Assembly: GCA_012798535.1 (NCBI GenBank) | Contig: JAAZMZ010000012.1 | Location: 1-49,813 of the forward strand | Reading direction: 5' to 3' | DNA: 49,813 bases | Source: Leptolinea sp. | Lineage (GTDB): Bacteria > Chloroflexota > Anaerolineae > Anaerolineales > Anaerolineaceae | In this document: positions 29,759 to 38,357 of the stretch, piece after piece | How positions within the stretch are numbered: position 1 is the stretch's first letter | Layout: each line of letters starts with the position of its first letter | Notes under the pieces: model-generated | What the model saw: only the letters and a program-made list of their open reading frames with translations | The model's database searches: none | What the model was told of the DNA's origin: nothing | Position numbers and translations under genes: made by a program

Positions 29759-29787
29759 TTGACATTCGTCAACATTTGGCGTATTAT
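29759..29787 (+). promoter_or_regulatory. Promoter of the lrp-like gene, probably giving a leaderless mRNA
   Basis: TTGACA (29759-29764) and TATTAT (29782-29787) with a 17-bp spacer. The ATG is at 29794, about where transcription should begin, and no ribosome site is possible. TTGAC-N4-GTCAA (29759-29772) is a palindrome over the -35 box that the regulator could bind. The related strings GGCATATATA, GGCATATAA and GGCGTATTAT recur at 29730, 29747 and 29778. Confidence 0.7.
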
Positions 29788-29793
29788 ATCCGT

Positions 29794-30300
29794 ATGATAG
29801 ATGAAATTGATAACAAAATTATCCGCCTGCTTCAAACCAACGCCCGTCTTTCCAATGGAGAAATCGCCGCGGCCGTTGGACTAAATCCTTCTTCGGTTTT
29901 CGAACGTGTCAAGAAGTTGGAACGCAAAGGGATCATCACCGGATATTCGGCCTTGGTGGATCCAGAAAAGCTGGAGAAGCCGCTGCTTGCTTTTACGCGG
30001 GTGACAGTTGGCACCGAAGGGCAGCAAGATTTTGAAGCTTCGCGTGACAGGGTGATCAAAACCTGTGCCGAAGAACCGGATATTCTTGAATGTCATCATG
30101 TGGCCGGGGAGGATTGTTATATTCTCAAAATTCGGACGGGAGGTCCGAAACAATTGGAGAGGTTGCTTAACCGAATCCGGGTCGTGACCCGGAGCGTGCA
30201 TACAGTAACAAACATAGTACTATCTACTTATAAAGAAACGATGAGAATTGAGCCGGAACACGAGAGTGAATCTGGTGAACAATTGGCACCACACGATTAA
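29794..30300 (+). CDS. Lrp/AsnC-family transcriptional regulator
   Basis: Feast/famine regulator of 168 aa. The N-terminal winged helix-turn-helix begins MIDEIDNKIIRLLQTNARLS and continues AAAVGLNPSSVFERVKKLE. The RAM ligand domain follows, with PDILECHHVAGEDCYILKI. It is not adjacent to an amino-acid operon in the immediate sense, but the ilv/leu operon ends 1.4 kb upstream. It is a plausible amino-acid-responsive regulator; its effector is not visible. Confidence 0.93.
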   Translation: MIDEIDNKIIRLLQTNARLSNGEIAAAVGLNPSSVFERVKKLERKGIITGYSALVDPEKLEKPLLAFTRVTVGTEGQQDFEASRDRVIKTCAEEPDILECHHVAGEDCYILKIRTGGPKQLERLLNRIRVVTRSVHTVTNIVLSTYKETMRIEPEHESESGEQLAPHD

Positions 30301-30312
30301 GGAGAAACTTCC

Positions 30313-30633
30313 GTGAGTACTCCAACCAGCAATATGGTTTTTGAAAATTTTGCCTGCAGCGCGAAGAATTCATCCATATTGCAAAAGGTCAGGGAAGGTT
30401 TTACTGCCAGCTTGAAACCGACTCTTCGTTTAGCCTTGCTGTATCGCGAGGAATTGGTTTTCCCCGGTAATTCAGGTTGGCGAATAAAGATCCTGTCTGG
30501 AAAAGCATGGGTTACCTTTAAGGGACAGGACTTTCTTCTCTGTAACGACGAAAGTCTGGACATTCCAAAGACTGCAAACGGCGCGATCATCTCTGCCGTG
30601 GGAAACGACGCCCTCTTCTTTGAAGTTAGTTAA
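30313..30633 (+). CDS. DUF2917-like small protein
   Basis: A 106-aa protein with GTG start 8 bases after AAGGAG, which overlaps the lrp stop. The second half, GWRIKILSGKAWVTFKGQDF followed by DESLDIPKTANGAIISAV, resembles the DUF2917/cupin-like small domain. No catalytic residues are obvious. Being co-transcribed with the Lrp-type gene, it may act with it. Function unknown. Confidence 0.75.
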   Translation: MSTPTSNMVFENFACSAKNSSILQKVREGFTASLKPTLRLALLYREELVFPGNSGWRIKILSGKAWVTFKGQDFLLCNDESLDIPKTANGAIISAVGNDALFFEVS

Positions 30634-30957
30634 AAAGGGGGGACCAATCCAGCCAGCAAGAGATAATCTGGGATCGTTTGCCTGTCCCATCAATTCTGAG
30701 GTGGTCCCACCGCAACGGTATTAACCCAGATTCTTGTCCAATAAGGGATGCAACAGATATTGGGTGCGGTCGCTCTTCTTGACCACACCCTAAATTGACG
30801 GCACCACCATCAACGAAAAGACGATAGATCGACTGTGGCAGAGCAATTAGCGATGTGCTACTATATCTGCATATTCACTGGCCAGGGGAAATTGTGCTGG
30901 GATTTATAGTGCTCCAACAATAAATACCAATTTTCATTCACATCCGGATAGAGCGGG
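30634..30957. other. Intergenic region, possible coding debris
   Basis: No intact gene here. A stretch near 30796-30850 translates as IDGTTINEKTIDRLWQSN before a stop, preceded by a stop, and looks like a fragment of a lost gene; this is only an impression. GGTGGTCCCACC near 30701 is a short inverted repeat. Confidence 0.3.
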
Positions 30958-32109
30958 GTGGTATTCTTGAAGATCGATACTGTATTTTCCACCATTTTTC
31001 CCAAAGAAGCTCCATCAGATAAGGTCGCTCTTTTTTACTATTACATATTTAAATTGTTCGATATTGGCTTTTTTAAACACATAAAAATCTTCCTTTCCAA
31101 ATTATTAATCAATCTGGCTCCAAATTTGCCCGAATCCATAGAATTGCGTCAAAAGAAGAATCAGGAACTACGCCTATTTCTTATATCGTACCTCCTGGTG
31201 GTTGTGACGCTTTTTGTCGTGCATGTGTGCTGGACTTTCGCAGAAGGCACCTTTTCCGGATCGAATGAGGGTGTCTACTATTTTTCGCAGGATATTCCCA
31301 ATGTAATTAATTATCTGTTGATTGTTCCGCTTTATGTCAGCTTTAGCTGCCTGTTGATTGCGCGTTCTTTTTCGAGTTTTCAAAAAATGAAGGAGGGCAT
31401 CCCCAAAACCGTTCAAAGCCAGCTTGTATTTCAATACCCGCAGGCAAGTCTTTTCCTGGTGTTCGCCATCTGTGTATTTCTATCCACATTCCTCACCATC
31501 CGGTATATGAATGAACTGGTGGATCCACAGATTTATGCGAAACAATACTGGTTCATTACCCAGACGACCGTCAACGGGCAGAGATTGCTTTCCTCGATCA
31601 GCATGTATTACATGATCATGACCTTTGTACTTTTCTTTTTCGGTATATTCACAATATTCATCTACTTTTCCATGATGCTGATGACCATCACAATAGGTTC
31701 CAAGATCCCGCAAATTGATAGATTTAATGACATGGGAGATATCCGCCATTTCTTCAAGGATTTTCTTCGCATCAATCTTTACGGTGAAGTCATTGTGGCG
31801 GTTTTTATGATGAACGCCTTCTCATGGGACAGGCAAAAACCCGTCAACAGTTTCCTTTTCTATGCTTTCATCTTTGCCCTGTGGTGTTTTGGTGCGTTCA
31901 TCATTTCCATACCGCGGTACTACGTTGAGATCGAATGGCATAAGTATCAGTTTTCCCGTTTCATGAATAACAAAGAGAGAGATAAAGAAGACGAGCCGGT
32001 TTACGAGGAACTCCGATCGAAATTCGACTCGAGAATTTCTCTGCTTCTGGAACTGGCCGTATTTGGTTATTTTTCGACCCTGGCCTACAGGGTGATCTTT
32101 CATATGTAG
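30958..32109 (+). CDS. Polytopic membrane protein, unknown function
   Basis: A 383-aa protein with about six membrane segments, among them FFLISYLLVVVTLFVVHV (near 65), VINYLLIVPLYVSFSCLLIA, SLFLVFAICVFLSTFLTI, YYMIMTFVLFFFGIFTIFIY and SFLFYAFIFALWCFGAFIIS. A charged loop (NNKERDKEDEPVYEELRSKF) precedes the last segment. I do not recognise a family. The GTG start is uncertain. Base composition is AT-rich compared with the ilv operon. Confidence 0.75.
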   Translation: MVFLKIDTVFSTIFPKEAPSDKVALFYYYIFKLFDIGFFKHIKIFLSKLLINLAPNLPESIELRQKKNQELRLFLISYLLVVVTLFVVHVCWTFAEGTFSGSNEGVYYFSQDIPNVINYLLIVPLYVSFSCLLIARSFSSFQKMKEGIPKTVQSQLVFQYPQASLFLVFAICVFLSTFLTIRYMNELVDPQIYAKQYWFITQTTVNGQRLLSSISMYYMIMTFVLFFFGIFTIFIYFSMMLMTITIGSKIPQIDRFNDMGDIRHFFKDFLRINLYGEVIVAVFMMNAFSWDRQKPVNSFLFYAFIFALWCFGAFIISIPRYYVEIEWHKYQFSRFMNNKERDKEDEPVYEELRSKFDSRISLLLELAVFGYFSTLAYRVIFHM

Positions 32110-32238
32110 GCAACCTCTCTTATATATTTTTTCCGGATAGGATAAATCCGGGTTATAAATGGTCTAAGAATTTTGTTCAAATTTGAATTATTATAGGTAT
32201 GCAATTTCAATTCATTTCAATAAACCGTAAACGTCAAT

Positions 32239-33132
32239 ATGGATACCGAATATTCGTTCAAAACACAAACGAACTCAATTATCCCCATATCGGCAAACAT
32301 CCTTGAGGGTGACTGCAACGAACAATTACAGCTCCTGCCGGATAACTACGTGGACTTGATCGTCACCTCCCCACCGTATGCCGACCAGCGTAAAAACACC
32401 TACGGGGGCATCAGCCATGACCGTTATGTGGAATGGTTCCTTCCCATTTCCGGGCAATTACTGCGCGTGCTGAAACCGACCGGCACTTTTGTGCTCAACA
32501 TTAAAGAAAAAGTGGTGAATGGCGAACGCAGTACTTACGTCATTGAATTGATCCTGGAAATGCGCAAACAGGGCTGGCTCTGGACGGAAGAATTCATCTG
32601 GCACAAGAAGAACAGCTATCCGGGAAAATGGCCCAACCGTTTTCGCGATTCCTGGGAACGCCTTTTGCAATTCAACAAAAACAAGATCTTTTCCATGTAC
32701 CAGGAAGAGGTCATGGTGCCGATCGGCGATTGGGCCAATTCGCGCCTGAAGAACCTTTCCGAGACGGATAAAACCCGTGATAATTCCAGAGTGGGCAGCG
32801 GTTTCGGCAAGAATATATCCAACTGGGTAAACCGCACCAAAGCCTATCCCACCAATGTGTTACACCTGGCCACGGAATGTTCCAACAAGAATCACAGCGC
32901 CGCCTTTCCGGAAGAACTGCCGGAGTGGTTTATTAAATTGTTCACCAGAGAGAATGATGTGGTTCTCGATCCTTTCATGGGATCGGGAACGACTGTGTTT
33001 GTCGCCAACCGCATGAATCGCCATGCCATTGGTATTGATATCGTTCCTGAATATTGCCATATGGTGAAAAGCAAACTGCAACCCAGGTTGTTGGATGAAA
33101 AGGGGAAATATGAAGGCGATAAACCTGAATGA
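32239..33132 (+). CDS. DNA methyltransferase, N4-cytosine/N6-adenine (beta class)
   Basis: Type II modification enzyme of 297 aa. Motif IV is TSPPYADQ near 40, motif I is DPFMGSGTTVFVANRMNRHA near 250, in the order IV...I of the beta class. The SPPY form is usual for N4-cytosine enzymes. The target-recognition part lies between. The gene appears intact, whereas the adjacent restriction enzyme, whose original ATG overlaps it by 23 bp, is interrupted. Confidence 0.92.
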   Translation: MDTEYSFKTQTNSIIPISANILEGDCNEQLQLLPDNYVDLIVTSPPYADQRKNTYGGISHDRYVEWFLPISGQLLRVLKPTGTFVLNIKEKVVNGERSTYVIELILEMRKQGWLWTEEFIWHKKNSYPGKWPNRFRDSWERLLQFNKNKIFSMYQEEVMVPIGDWANSRLKNLSETDKTRDNSRVGSGFGKNISNWVNRTKAYPTNVLHLATECSNKNHSAAFPEELPEWFIKLFTRENDVVLDPFMGSGTTVFVANRMNRHAIGIDIVPEYCHMVKSKLQPRLLDEKGKYEGDKPE

Positions 33133-33847
33133 TGTATCCCATTATGTGGAAGAAAATATCGGGACATTTCACCAGAAACGAATTCAAAGTATTGACAGTC
33201 TGAAACTGGAAAGCATTTTATAGCGCAAGAATCCTTATTTATTCTAAGCCAAGAATGTGCTGACGGCCGAGCAGATCGTCAAGACGCAGGTGGATGCGCA
33301 TATCTCTTCCAATGAAGAGACGATATTTGGCGATTGGCTGGAAGGCCTGGCGATTTTTATCAACGGGCAGGTTTATGGCGGATGGAAATCCGGCATTACC
33401 GGCATTGACCTGGAATTTGATAATGCCGGGTTTCGCCATATTGTGACCATCAAGTCGGGTCCAAACTGGGGAAATTCATCCCAGATCCAAAAGATGAAAG
33501 AGGATTTCAAGACCGCCCAGAAAACACTCCGAACCGGGAATTCCAACCTGGCCATAAAAGCGATCAATGGCTGTTGTTATGGGCGGGATAACAAACCCGA
33601 TAAAGGGGACTATTTCAAATATTGCGGGCAACTGTTCTGGGAATTCATTTCAGGCAACCACGAGCTCTATCTGGAGATCATCAAGCCGTTGGGGTATAAG
33701 GCAAAAGAGAAAAACGATGAGTTCCTGCTTTTGTATTCGCAGATGATCAATAAATTCACCCGGACTTTTGCCAATGGTTACTGCAAGGAAAACGGCGACA
33801 TTGATTGGAAAAAACTGGTTCGGTTAAATTCATCCATTAGCGGGTAG
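33110..33847 (+). pseudogene. Type II restriction endonuclease (PmeII/BsaWI-like) with two in-frame stops
   Basis: The frame opens at ATG 33110 behind AAGGGG and reads through DVSHYVEENIGTFHQKRIQS. It is stopped by TAG at 33221-33223 and TAA at 33245-33247. The same frame continues without shift to 33847. The residues around the stops (LESIL, RKNPYLF, AKNVLTAEQ) read as one continuous protein. The downstream part, usable from GTG 33257 as 196 aa, has the nuclease-like region ETIFGDWLEGLAIFINGQ and TIKSGPNWGNSSQIQKMKED, which I associate with PmeII-type nucleases (moderate certainty). The simplest view is inactivation by two nonsense changes. Confidence 0.8.
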
Positions 33848-33963
33848 CCACCAGGGTGGGATGAAAGAGAAAAATATTACCAATCTATCGTGAATTAATC
33901 TGCTTACCACGGGGTACTTTCAACCTACCGCGATATGCCCATCACTTTCTCTTTCACTCTCGG

Positions 33964-34365
33964 TCATTCGTCGAGAGGTCCGGATACCAGGATCATGTTC
34001 GCATACTGGGTGATGTCTCCGGTGCGGATCAGCCCGATCGAAAACGGCACTTTTTTCTTAAATTCAATGTGGGGTTCGAAATGGATCGGGACAGGGTGGG
34101 CGGCGGATGAAAAGGTCTGAACGATTTCCGTATTGTTCATCTTGCGGAACTCGTCGGCTATATAGATTTTGTTGATCTCGAAATTGTCCTTTATTGCTCT
34201 AAACACATCCATGACCGTTGGAATGCCATCTACCAGCGAAATATCCACAGTCTCGATATAAGGCCAGTAGGGAAAACCCCGGTCTGCAATAACCAGCATA
34301 TTCGTGTGCCTGACATGTGCCAGTAATGAAACGATCTGGGGGTTAAGAATCCCGCGCAGCAGCAT
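33964..34365 (-). CDS. RbsD/FucU-family sugar mutarotase-like protein
   Basis: Small cytoplasmic protein of 133 aa, the RbsD/FucU size, that interconverts pyranose/furanose or alpha/beta anomers. RHTNMLVIADRGFPYWP near the N-terminus corresponds to GHTDTLVVCDAGLPIP of RbsD (conserved His), and GLIRTGDITQYANMILVSG corresponds to the C-terminal motif RSGECSPYANIIL. The ribosome site AAAGGAGAA is strong. It is last in a minus-strand unit with manC, so it probably prepares an anomer for phosphorylation or uptake. Confidence 0.85.
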   Translation of the reverse strand: MLLRGILNPQIVSLLAHVRHTNMLVIADRGFPYWPYIETVDISLVDGIPTVMDVFRAIKDNFEINKIYIADEFRKMNNTEIVQTFSSAAHPVPIHFEPHIEFKKKVPFSIGLIRTGDITQYANMILVSGPLDE

Positions 34366-34460
34366 GTGTATTCTCCTTTCGAGTAGCCTGTGAAATGTCT
34401 ATTCCCTGATAATGAGTTTCTTCCCAATAAAGAAATTCGTAGCATTGAGAAAAGGAAGAA

Positions 34461-35534
34461 TTACAACCACTTATGCAGTTTCTTATCTCTTTTTAGAATT
34501 TCCACAATTTCACGCACTTCCTGTTCGCGGTCTCTGGCGCAAATAAGCACAGCATCCTCCGTTTCCACAACAACCAGATTGTTGATGCCGATCGCGGCTA
34601 CCAGTCGGCTGTTACCTATCACGGTGATGTGGCTGGAGTCAATACCAGCATAAGGCGCCTTGATGATGTTTCCTTTTTCGTCAGGTTCGTACAGTTCATC
34701 CATGCTTGCCCAGCTGCCGATATCGGTCCATCCGAAATCAACCGGGATCACGACAACATTCAAGGCGTTTTCCATTACTCCATAATCGATTGTCTGCTTG
34801 CCAACAGAAGGCCAGATTCTATTCAATACATCGTCATATACCGGTTTTCCAATGACGTCTTCGATTTCCATCAGTTGTGAATAAAGTTCCGGCATCTGGT
34901 TCCGGATCTCTTCGAGTATCCGGTCAGCCCGCCAGATGAACATGCCGCTGTTCCATGAAAAATGGCCATCGGCGACCATCTCACGCGCAGTCTGCGCGTC
35001 CGGTTTTTCCACAAAACGGCGGATCTTAAAAACGGGGAGAGGAGAATTCGAAGGCAATGCCGTACCATGATGAATGTAACCAAACCCGGTTGAAGGACCG
35101 GTTGGTTTAATCCCCAGGGTGACAAGGTATCCCTCTTTGGCCAGTTGGCTGGCTTTTTTGAGGGACTGCTGGAACAGCTCTTTATTCTTTATGAAATGAT
35201 CTGCTGTAAGTACGGCCATAACGGCTTCGGGGTCTTTTTTTCGAAGATGAATCGCCGCCAGACCGATGGCTGGAGCAGTGCCGCGGCCGACGGGTTCATT
35301 GAAAAAATTGCGGGCTGGCAAGGAGGGAATCTGGGATGACAGGATCACGCTCTGATCTTTGCGGGTTACGACAAAAATGTCGTCGATGGCAAAAAGCGGG
35401 GCCAATCGATCTACCGCCGATTGGAACATCGAAAGATTCCCGACAAGCGTCAGGGTTTGTTTTGGGCGGGCATTTCGACTTAACGGCCATAACCTGGTAC
35501 CACTGCCTCCTGCCATGATCAATGCGTAAAACAC
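34461..35534 (-). CDS. manC: Mannose-1-phosphate guanylyltransferase
   Basis: Forms GDP-mannose from mannose 1-phosphate and GTP. It has 357 aa with the short single-domain architecture (no isomerase domain). The N-terminal nucleotide motif is MAGGSGTRLWPLSRNARPKQ. FVEKPDAQTAREM, WNSGMFIWRAD, DYGVMENA and FGWTDIGSWASMDELY are the remaining GDP-mannose pyrophosphorylase motifs. GTG start behind AAAGGAGAA. In the same unit as a GDP-mannose 3,5-epimerase-like gene, which would use its product. Confidence 0.94.
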   Translation of the reverse strand: MFYALIMAGGSGTRLWPLSRNARPKQTLTLVGNLSMFQSAVDRLAPLFAIDDIFVVTRKDQSVILSSQIPSLPARNFFNEPVGRGTAPAIGLAAIHLRKKDPEAVMAVLTADHFIKNKELFQQSLKKASQLAKEGYLVTLGIKPTGPSTGFGYIHHGTALPSNSPLPVFKIRRFVEKPDAQTAREMVADGHFSWNSGMFIWRADRILEEIRNQMPELYSQLMEIEDVIGKPVYDDVLNRIWPSVGKQTIDYGVMENALNVVVIPVDFGWTDIGSWASMDELYEPDEKGNIIKAPYAGIDSSHITVIGNSRLVAAIGINNLVVVETEDAVLICARDREQEVREIVEILKRDKKLHKWL

Positions 35535-35569
35535 TTTATTCTCCTTTTATCGTTACCGGTTTCTGAAAA

Positions 35570-36391
35570 TTAGAATCCGCGAAGCTTTGTGCTTTCTCTA
35601 CGTGGAAGCCCTTCGCCGGGAATTCGCTTAAGAACCAGATATTCAATCTGATGTGCTCTACAGAAATCCTGCTTTTCCGGTTTGTCACCATCTTCGTTCA
35701 CCACGTAGTAGTCCGGTTTGATCAGGTAGATTTCAGGTTCCGCGTCCATCCATCCGGAACCCGTAGAGATCAATGTTTGTCTGACAAAACGGACGGCATC
35801 CACCATGTATCTTCGTTCCACTTGAGTGAAAAGTGGATGACCTTCACCCTTTAGCAGGCAGATATTCCTGTCAGATCCGACAACAACATAAAGATCCCCA
35901 TAGGTAGAGGCTTCTTTAAAGAATTGAAAATGGCCTGAATGAAGCCAGTCAAAGCTGCCCGTAACAACGACTTTCTTTCGGGCCGGATCTGTTTGTACAA
36001 CGGAATTGGATAAAGCCGGATATGTCCGTAGAATCCGATCGTTCACCACAACGTACTGTATATTCCCGGTTCGACAATAATTCCGTTTCTGCCCGGTATC
36101 ATCGTTTTGATTGACAACCCATATTGTTTCAGAGGATAAATTTGTCTCCGGCAACGCATCCAGATTGGGTAGCTCGTCGATCACGCTGATCTCAGAGACA
36201 TATTTAATCCCCTCCAAAAGGAAAAGCCGTTCTTCTTGAGGAAATTTCGGGGTATATGAGGTCTGATTCTTGAGGAGTGCGTCTGACCAAAGGTAAACGT
36301 GAAGTTTGCCAAGTCTGGAAGCCTCATCTAATAACCGGACATCCGATGATTTCAGGTTGTCAAAATGACCGGAAACGACGACTCTTTTCAT
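35570..36391 (-). CDS. Tandem cytidylyltransferase-fold protein, first half degenerate
   Basis: A 273-aa protein made of two copies of the nucleotidyltransferase fold. The second copy (from about 139) has an intact VTGSFDWLHSGHFQFF with HSGH at 151-154, plus VVVGSDRNICLLKGEG. The first copy (1-135) begins VVVSGHFDNLKSSDVRLL: the HxGH positions are K14-S-S-D17, so the catalytic His pair is missing. The start is the ATG at 36391, one base after the stop of the GHMP kinase; upstream in-frame codons are inside that gene. It resembles glycerol-3-phosphate and heptose 1-phosphate transferases. Substrate unknown. Confidence 0.85.
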   Translation of the reverse strand: MKRVVVSGHFDNLKSSDVRLLDEASRLGKLHVYLWSDALLKNQTSYTPKFPQEERLFLLEGIKYVSEISVIDELPNLDALPETNLSSETIWVVNQNDDTGQKRNYCRTGNIQYVVVNDRILRTYPALSNSVVQTDPARKKVVVTGSFDWLHSGHFQFFKEASTYGDLYVVVGSDRNICLLKGEGHPLFTQVERRYMVDAVRFVRQTLISTGSGWMDAEPEIYLIKPDYYVVNEDGDKPEKQDFCRAHQIEYLVLKRIPGEGLPRRESTKLRGF

Positions 36392-36392
36392 T

Positions 36393-37214
36393 TCACAAAC
36401 TCTTGGTTGAAGAGGAATATCTGACCTGAACACGGAATCCTCCGGGAACGGGGTCGTTGGATACGACATATAGATACCCGCCGCCGCATCCGGAATACAT
36501 GGCGCCAGCATATCGACTCTGATAATGCCAGAGAATTTCGGGTAAATCGATTCTTATCGCAGGGTGTCTTACCGTTTGAGGCAGGATATACTCCCAGCAT
36601 TCCATACAGGCATTCATTGACGCGCCCAGAGCAGCAGTATTTTTTCGTATGATCGCGTCAAAACATTCTCTTCCTGTTTGTCCCAATCTCGAAATCCACT
36701 CTGGCACGAGATTGACCTTTCCCAGGGGAGAGTAACCCGGCGGCCTTTGAGCCACCGGAACCATGTAAACCACATTTTCCAGCCAATGGGCAACATCTGG
36801 ATCATTGGATGATGCGACATTAGCGGGAAATATTCCCCCCTCATAATTGAAGTCATAGTCCAGCCTGCAGATCCCCGGATAAATGATCCCGGCCATGTCC
36901 TGCGAGCCAGATGGCTCTGACTTTCCCTCATTTTCTTTTTTATAGAGAAGGTGAACAAGTTTTACCGGATCTTCATCAGGCAGGCCGTTATTCCATAATG
37001 TCTGGGCGACTTTACGAGTGCTGGTTCCCATCCCCGATAATTCCATAAACCGGATGGTTGGTTGGAGTGACACCACCACCATCGATCCGGGTGGATCGGG
37101 GTTGTACCTTGAAATGAAAGGTTGATCGATCCATCCACCGGCAAAAGCCATCCGGTAAGGGATTTTCCCGATGACATCAACATCATTGGTTGAGGTTATC
37201 TGGATGGTATCCAT
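36393..37214 (-). CDS. GHMP-family kinase-like protein
   Basis: A short 273-aa member of the GHMP (galactokinase/homoserine kinase/mevalonate kinase/phosphomevalonate kinase) superfamily. Motif 1 is IPYRMAFAGGWIDQPF (18-33). Motif 2 is a variant SGMGTSTRKVAQ (60-71). Motif 3 is YSGCGGGYLYV near the C-terminus. A segment PSGSQDMAGIIYPGI is shared with the fused kinase at 47359. It lies between the epimerase (6-bp gap) and the cytidylyltransferase (1-bp gap). It probably phosphorylates a sugar; motif 2 lacks the usual GLGSSSA, so activity needs showing. Confidence 0.8.
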   Translation of the reverse strand: MDTIQITSTNDVDVIGKIPYRMAFAGGWIDQPFISRYNPDPPGSMVVVSLQPTIRFMELSGMGTSTRKVAQTLWNNGLPDEDPVKLVHLLYKKENEGKSEPSGSQDMAGIIYPGICRLDYDFNYEGGIFPANVASSNDPDVAHWLENVVYMVPVAQRPPGYSPLGKVNLVPEWISRLGQTGRECFDAIIRKNTAALGASMNACMECWEYILPQTVRHPAIRIDLPEILWHYQSRYAGAMYSGCGGGYLYVVSNDPVPGGFRVQVRYSSSTKSL

Positions 37215-37220
37215 CTTTAA

Positions 37221-38273
37221 TCAATCAATATCACGGACTGTTGGTTTGCCAGCCTGACGGTCTACATACTGCTGTTCAATCCATTTGTATGTTTTGGTTA
37301 AACCTTCCATGAAAGGAGTTTTGGGTTCCCACTTGAGAACCTGTTGAATGAAAGTGTTGTCACTGTTGCGTCCGGCAACGCCCCGCGGTGCGTCCAGGTC
37401 GTACTTGCGCTGCAGTTTTATTCCACCAATCTCTTCCGCCATGCTCACCAGTTGGTTGATGGCGATTAGTTCATTCGAACCCAGGTTGATGGGGGTTGCA
37501 ATAAGATCATCGCAGTCAACGATCATATCGATCCCTTTAGTGCAATCGTCAATGTACATAAAACTGCGAGTCTGCGTTCCATCACCCCAGATCGTGATTT
37601 CGGGTTTGTTGTTTGCCTTGGCTTCGATCACTTTTCGGCAGATTGCCGCGGGGGCTTTTTCACGACCCCCGTCCCATGTTCCGTTAGGTCCGTAGACATT
37701 GTGGAAGCGGGCGATATATGTTTTTAAGCCTCGTTCTGCCCAGTATTCCTGGCAGAACATCTCTGACATCAGTTTTTCCCAGCCATATCCTCGTTCTGCC
37801 ATGGCGGGGTATGCATCAGATTCTTTCAACGCTCTTACATTTGGATCCTGTTGAAGAGTGATGTTGTAAGCGCAGGCGGATGATGAGAAGAAATACCGTT
37901 CCGCGCCGGCGCGGTAAGCTGCTTCGATCATGTGGGTATTGATCAAAATACTGCGCAGGCATTCGATCCTGAAACGTTCAATAAAACCCATTCCACCCAT
38001 ATCGGCGGCCAGGTTATAAACTTCAACAGCCCCTTCGACGGCTTTTATCGCATTTTCCTTTTCACTCAAATCCATGGAAATGCATTCAACTCCTGGTACA
38101 CGTTGATACCAGTTCGGAAGAGGCTTTTTATCAATGGCACGAATTCTGGTGTAGCCCTGGTCATGGAAAAAGCGCGTTAATGCTCCGGCAATAAAACCGC
38201 CGGCGCCGGCAATGACGATCAGGTCGTCTTTTTTTAGATTTCTCTTGTTTTCTCGGAAGATGGGAGTGTTCAC
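37221..38273 (-). CDS. GDP-mannose 3,5-epimerase-like NAD-dependent epimerase
   Basis: A 350-aa extended SDR enzyme. The NAD motif is IAGAGGFIAGALTRFF. NLAADMGGMGF, SSACAYN (C134), YGWEKL (Y163, K167), FHNVYGPNGTWDGGREKAPA (K206) and GDGTQTRSFMYIDD match plant GDP-mannose 3,5-epimerase, including its catalytic Cys and Lys. That enzyme makes GDP-L-galactose (and GDP-L-gulose) from GDP-mannose, and manC is in the same unit. It is the first gene after a LacI-type operator. The precise product here is inference. Confidence 0.88.
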   Translation of the reverse strand: MNTPIFRENKRNLKKDDLIVIAGAGGFIAGALTRFFHDQGYTRIRAIDKKPLPNWYQRVPGVECISMDLSEKENAIKAVEGAVEVYNLAADMGGMGFIERFRIECLRSILINTHMIEAAYRAGAERYFFSSSACAYNITLQQDPNVRALKESDAYPAMAERGYGWEKLMSEMFCQEYWAERGLKTYIARFHNVYGPNGTWDGGREKAPAAICRKVIEAKANNKPEITIWGDGTQTRSFMYIDDCTKGIDMIVDCDDLIATPINLGSNELIAINQLVSMAEEIGGIKLQRKYDLDAPRGVAGRNSDNTFIQQVLKWEPKTPFMEGLTKTYKWIEQQYVDRQAGKPTVRDID

Positions 38274-38292
38274 TTGATAATCCTTTCATTAG

Positions 38293-38310
38293 TATGGTAA
38301 CGATACCATA
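38293..38310. promoter_or_regulatory. LacI-type operator O1, before the epimerase operon
   Basis: TATGGTAACGATACCATA: 7-bp inverted arms around a central ACGA, the central-CG layout of LacI-family sites. It lies 20 bp upstream of the epimerase start and downstream of lacI on the same strand, so the operon can be controlled separately from lacI. Confidence 0.8.
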
Positions 38311-38357
38311 TTGAATAAAAAAATAGAGAGCCAATTCTGCTCTTTATTTGCTTACTA

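Noticed and set aside
32133-32151. CCGGAT-N7-ATCCGG hairpin after the membrane-protein gene
   Set aside because: Six-base stem without a following T-run in either direction; not convincing as a terminator.
33257-33847. Restriction enzyme as an intact 196-aa gene from GTG 33257
   Set aside because: The in-frame upstream sequence reads as the missing N-terminus, interrupted by TAG and TAA, and the GTG has no good ribosome site. Reported as a pseudogene, with the short form left open.
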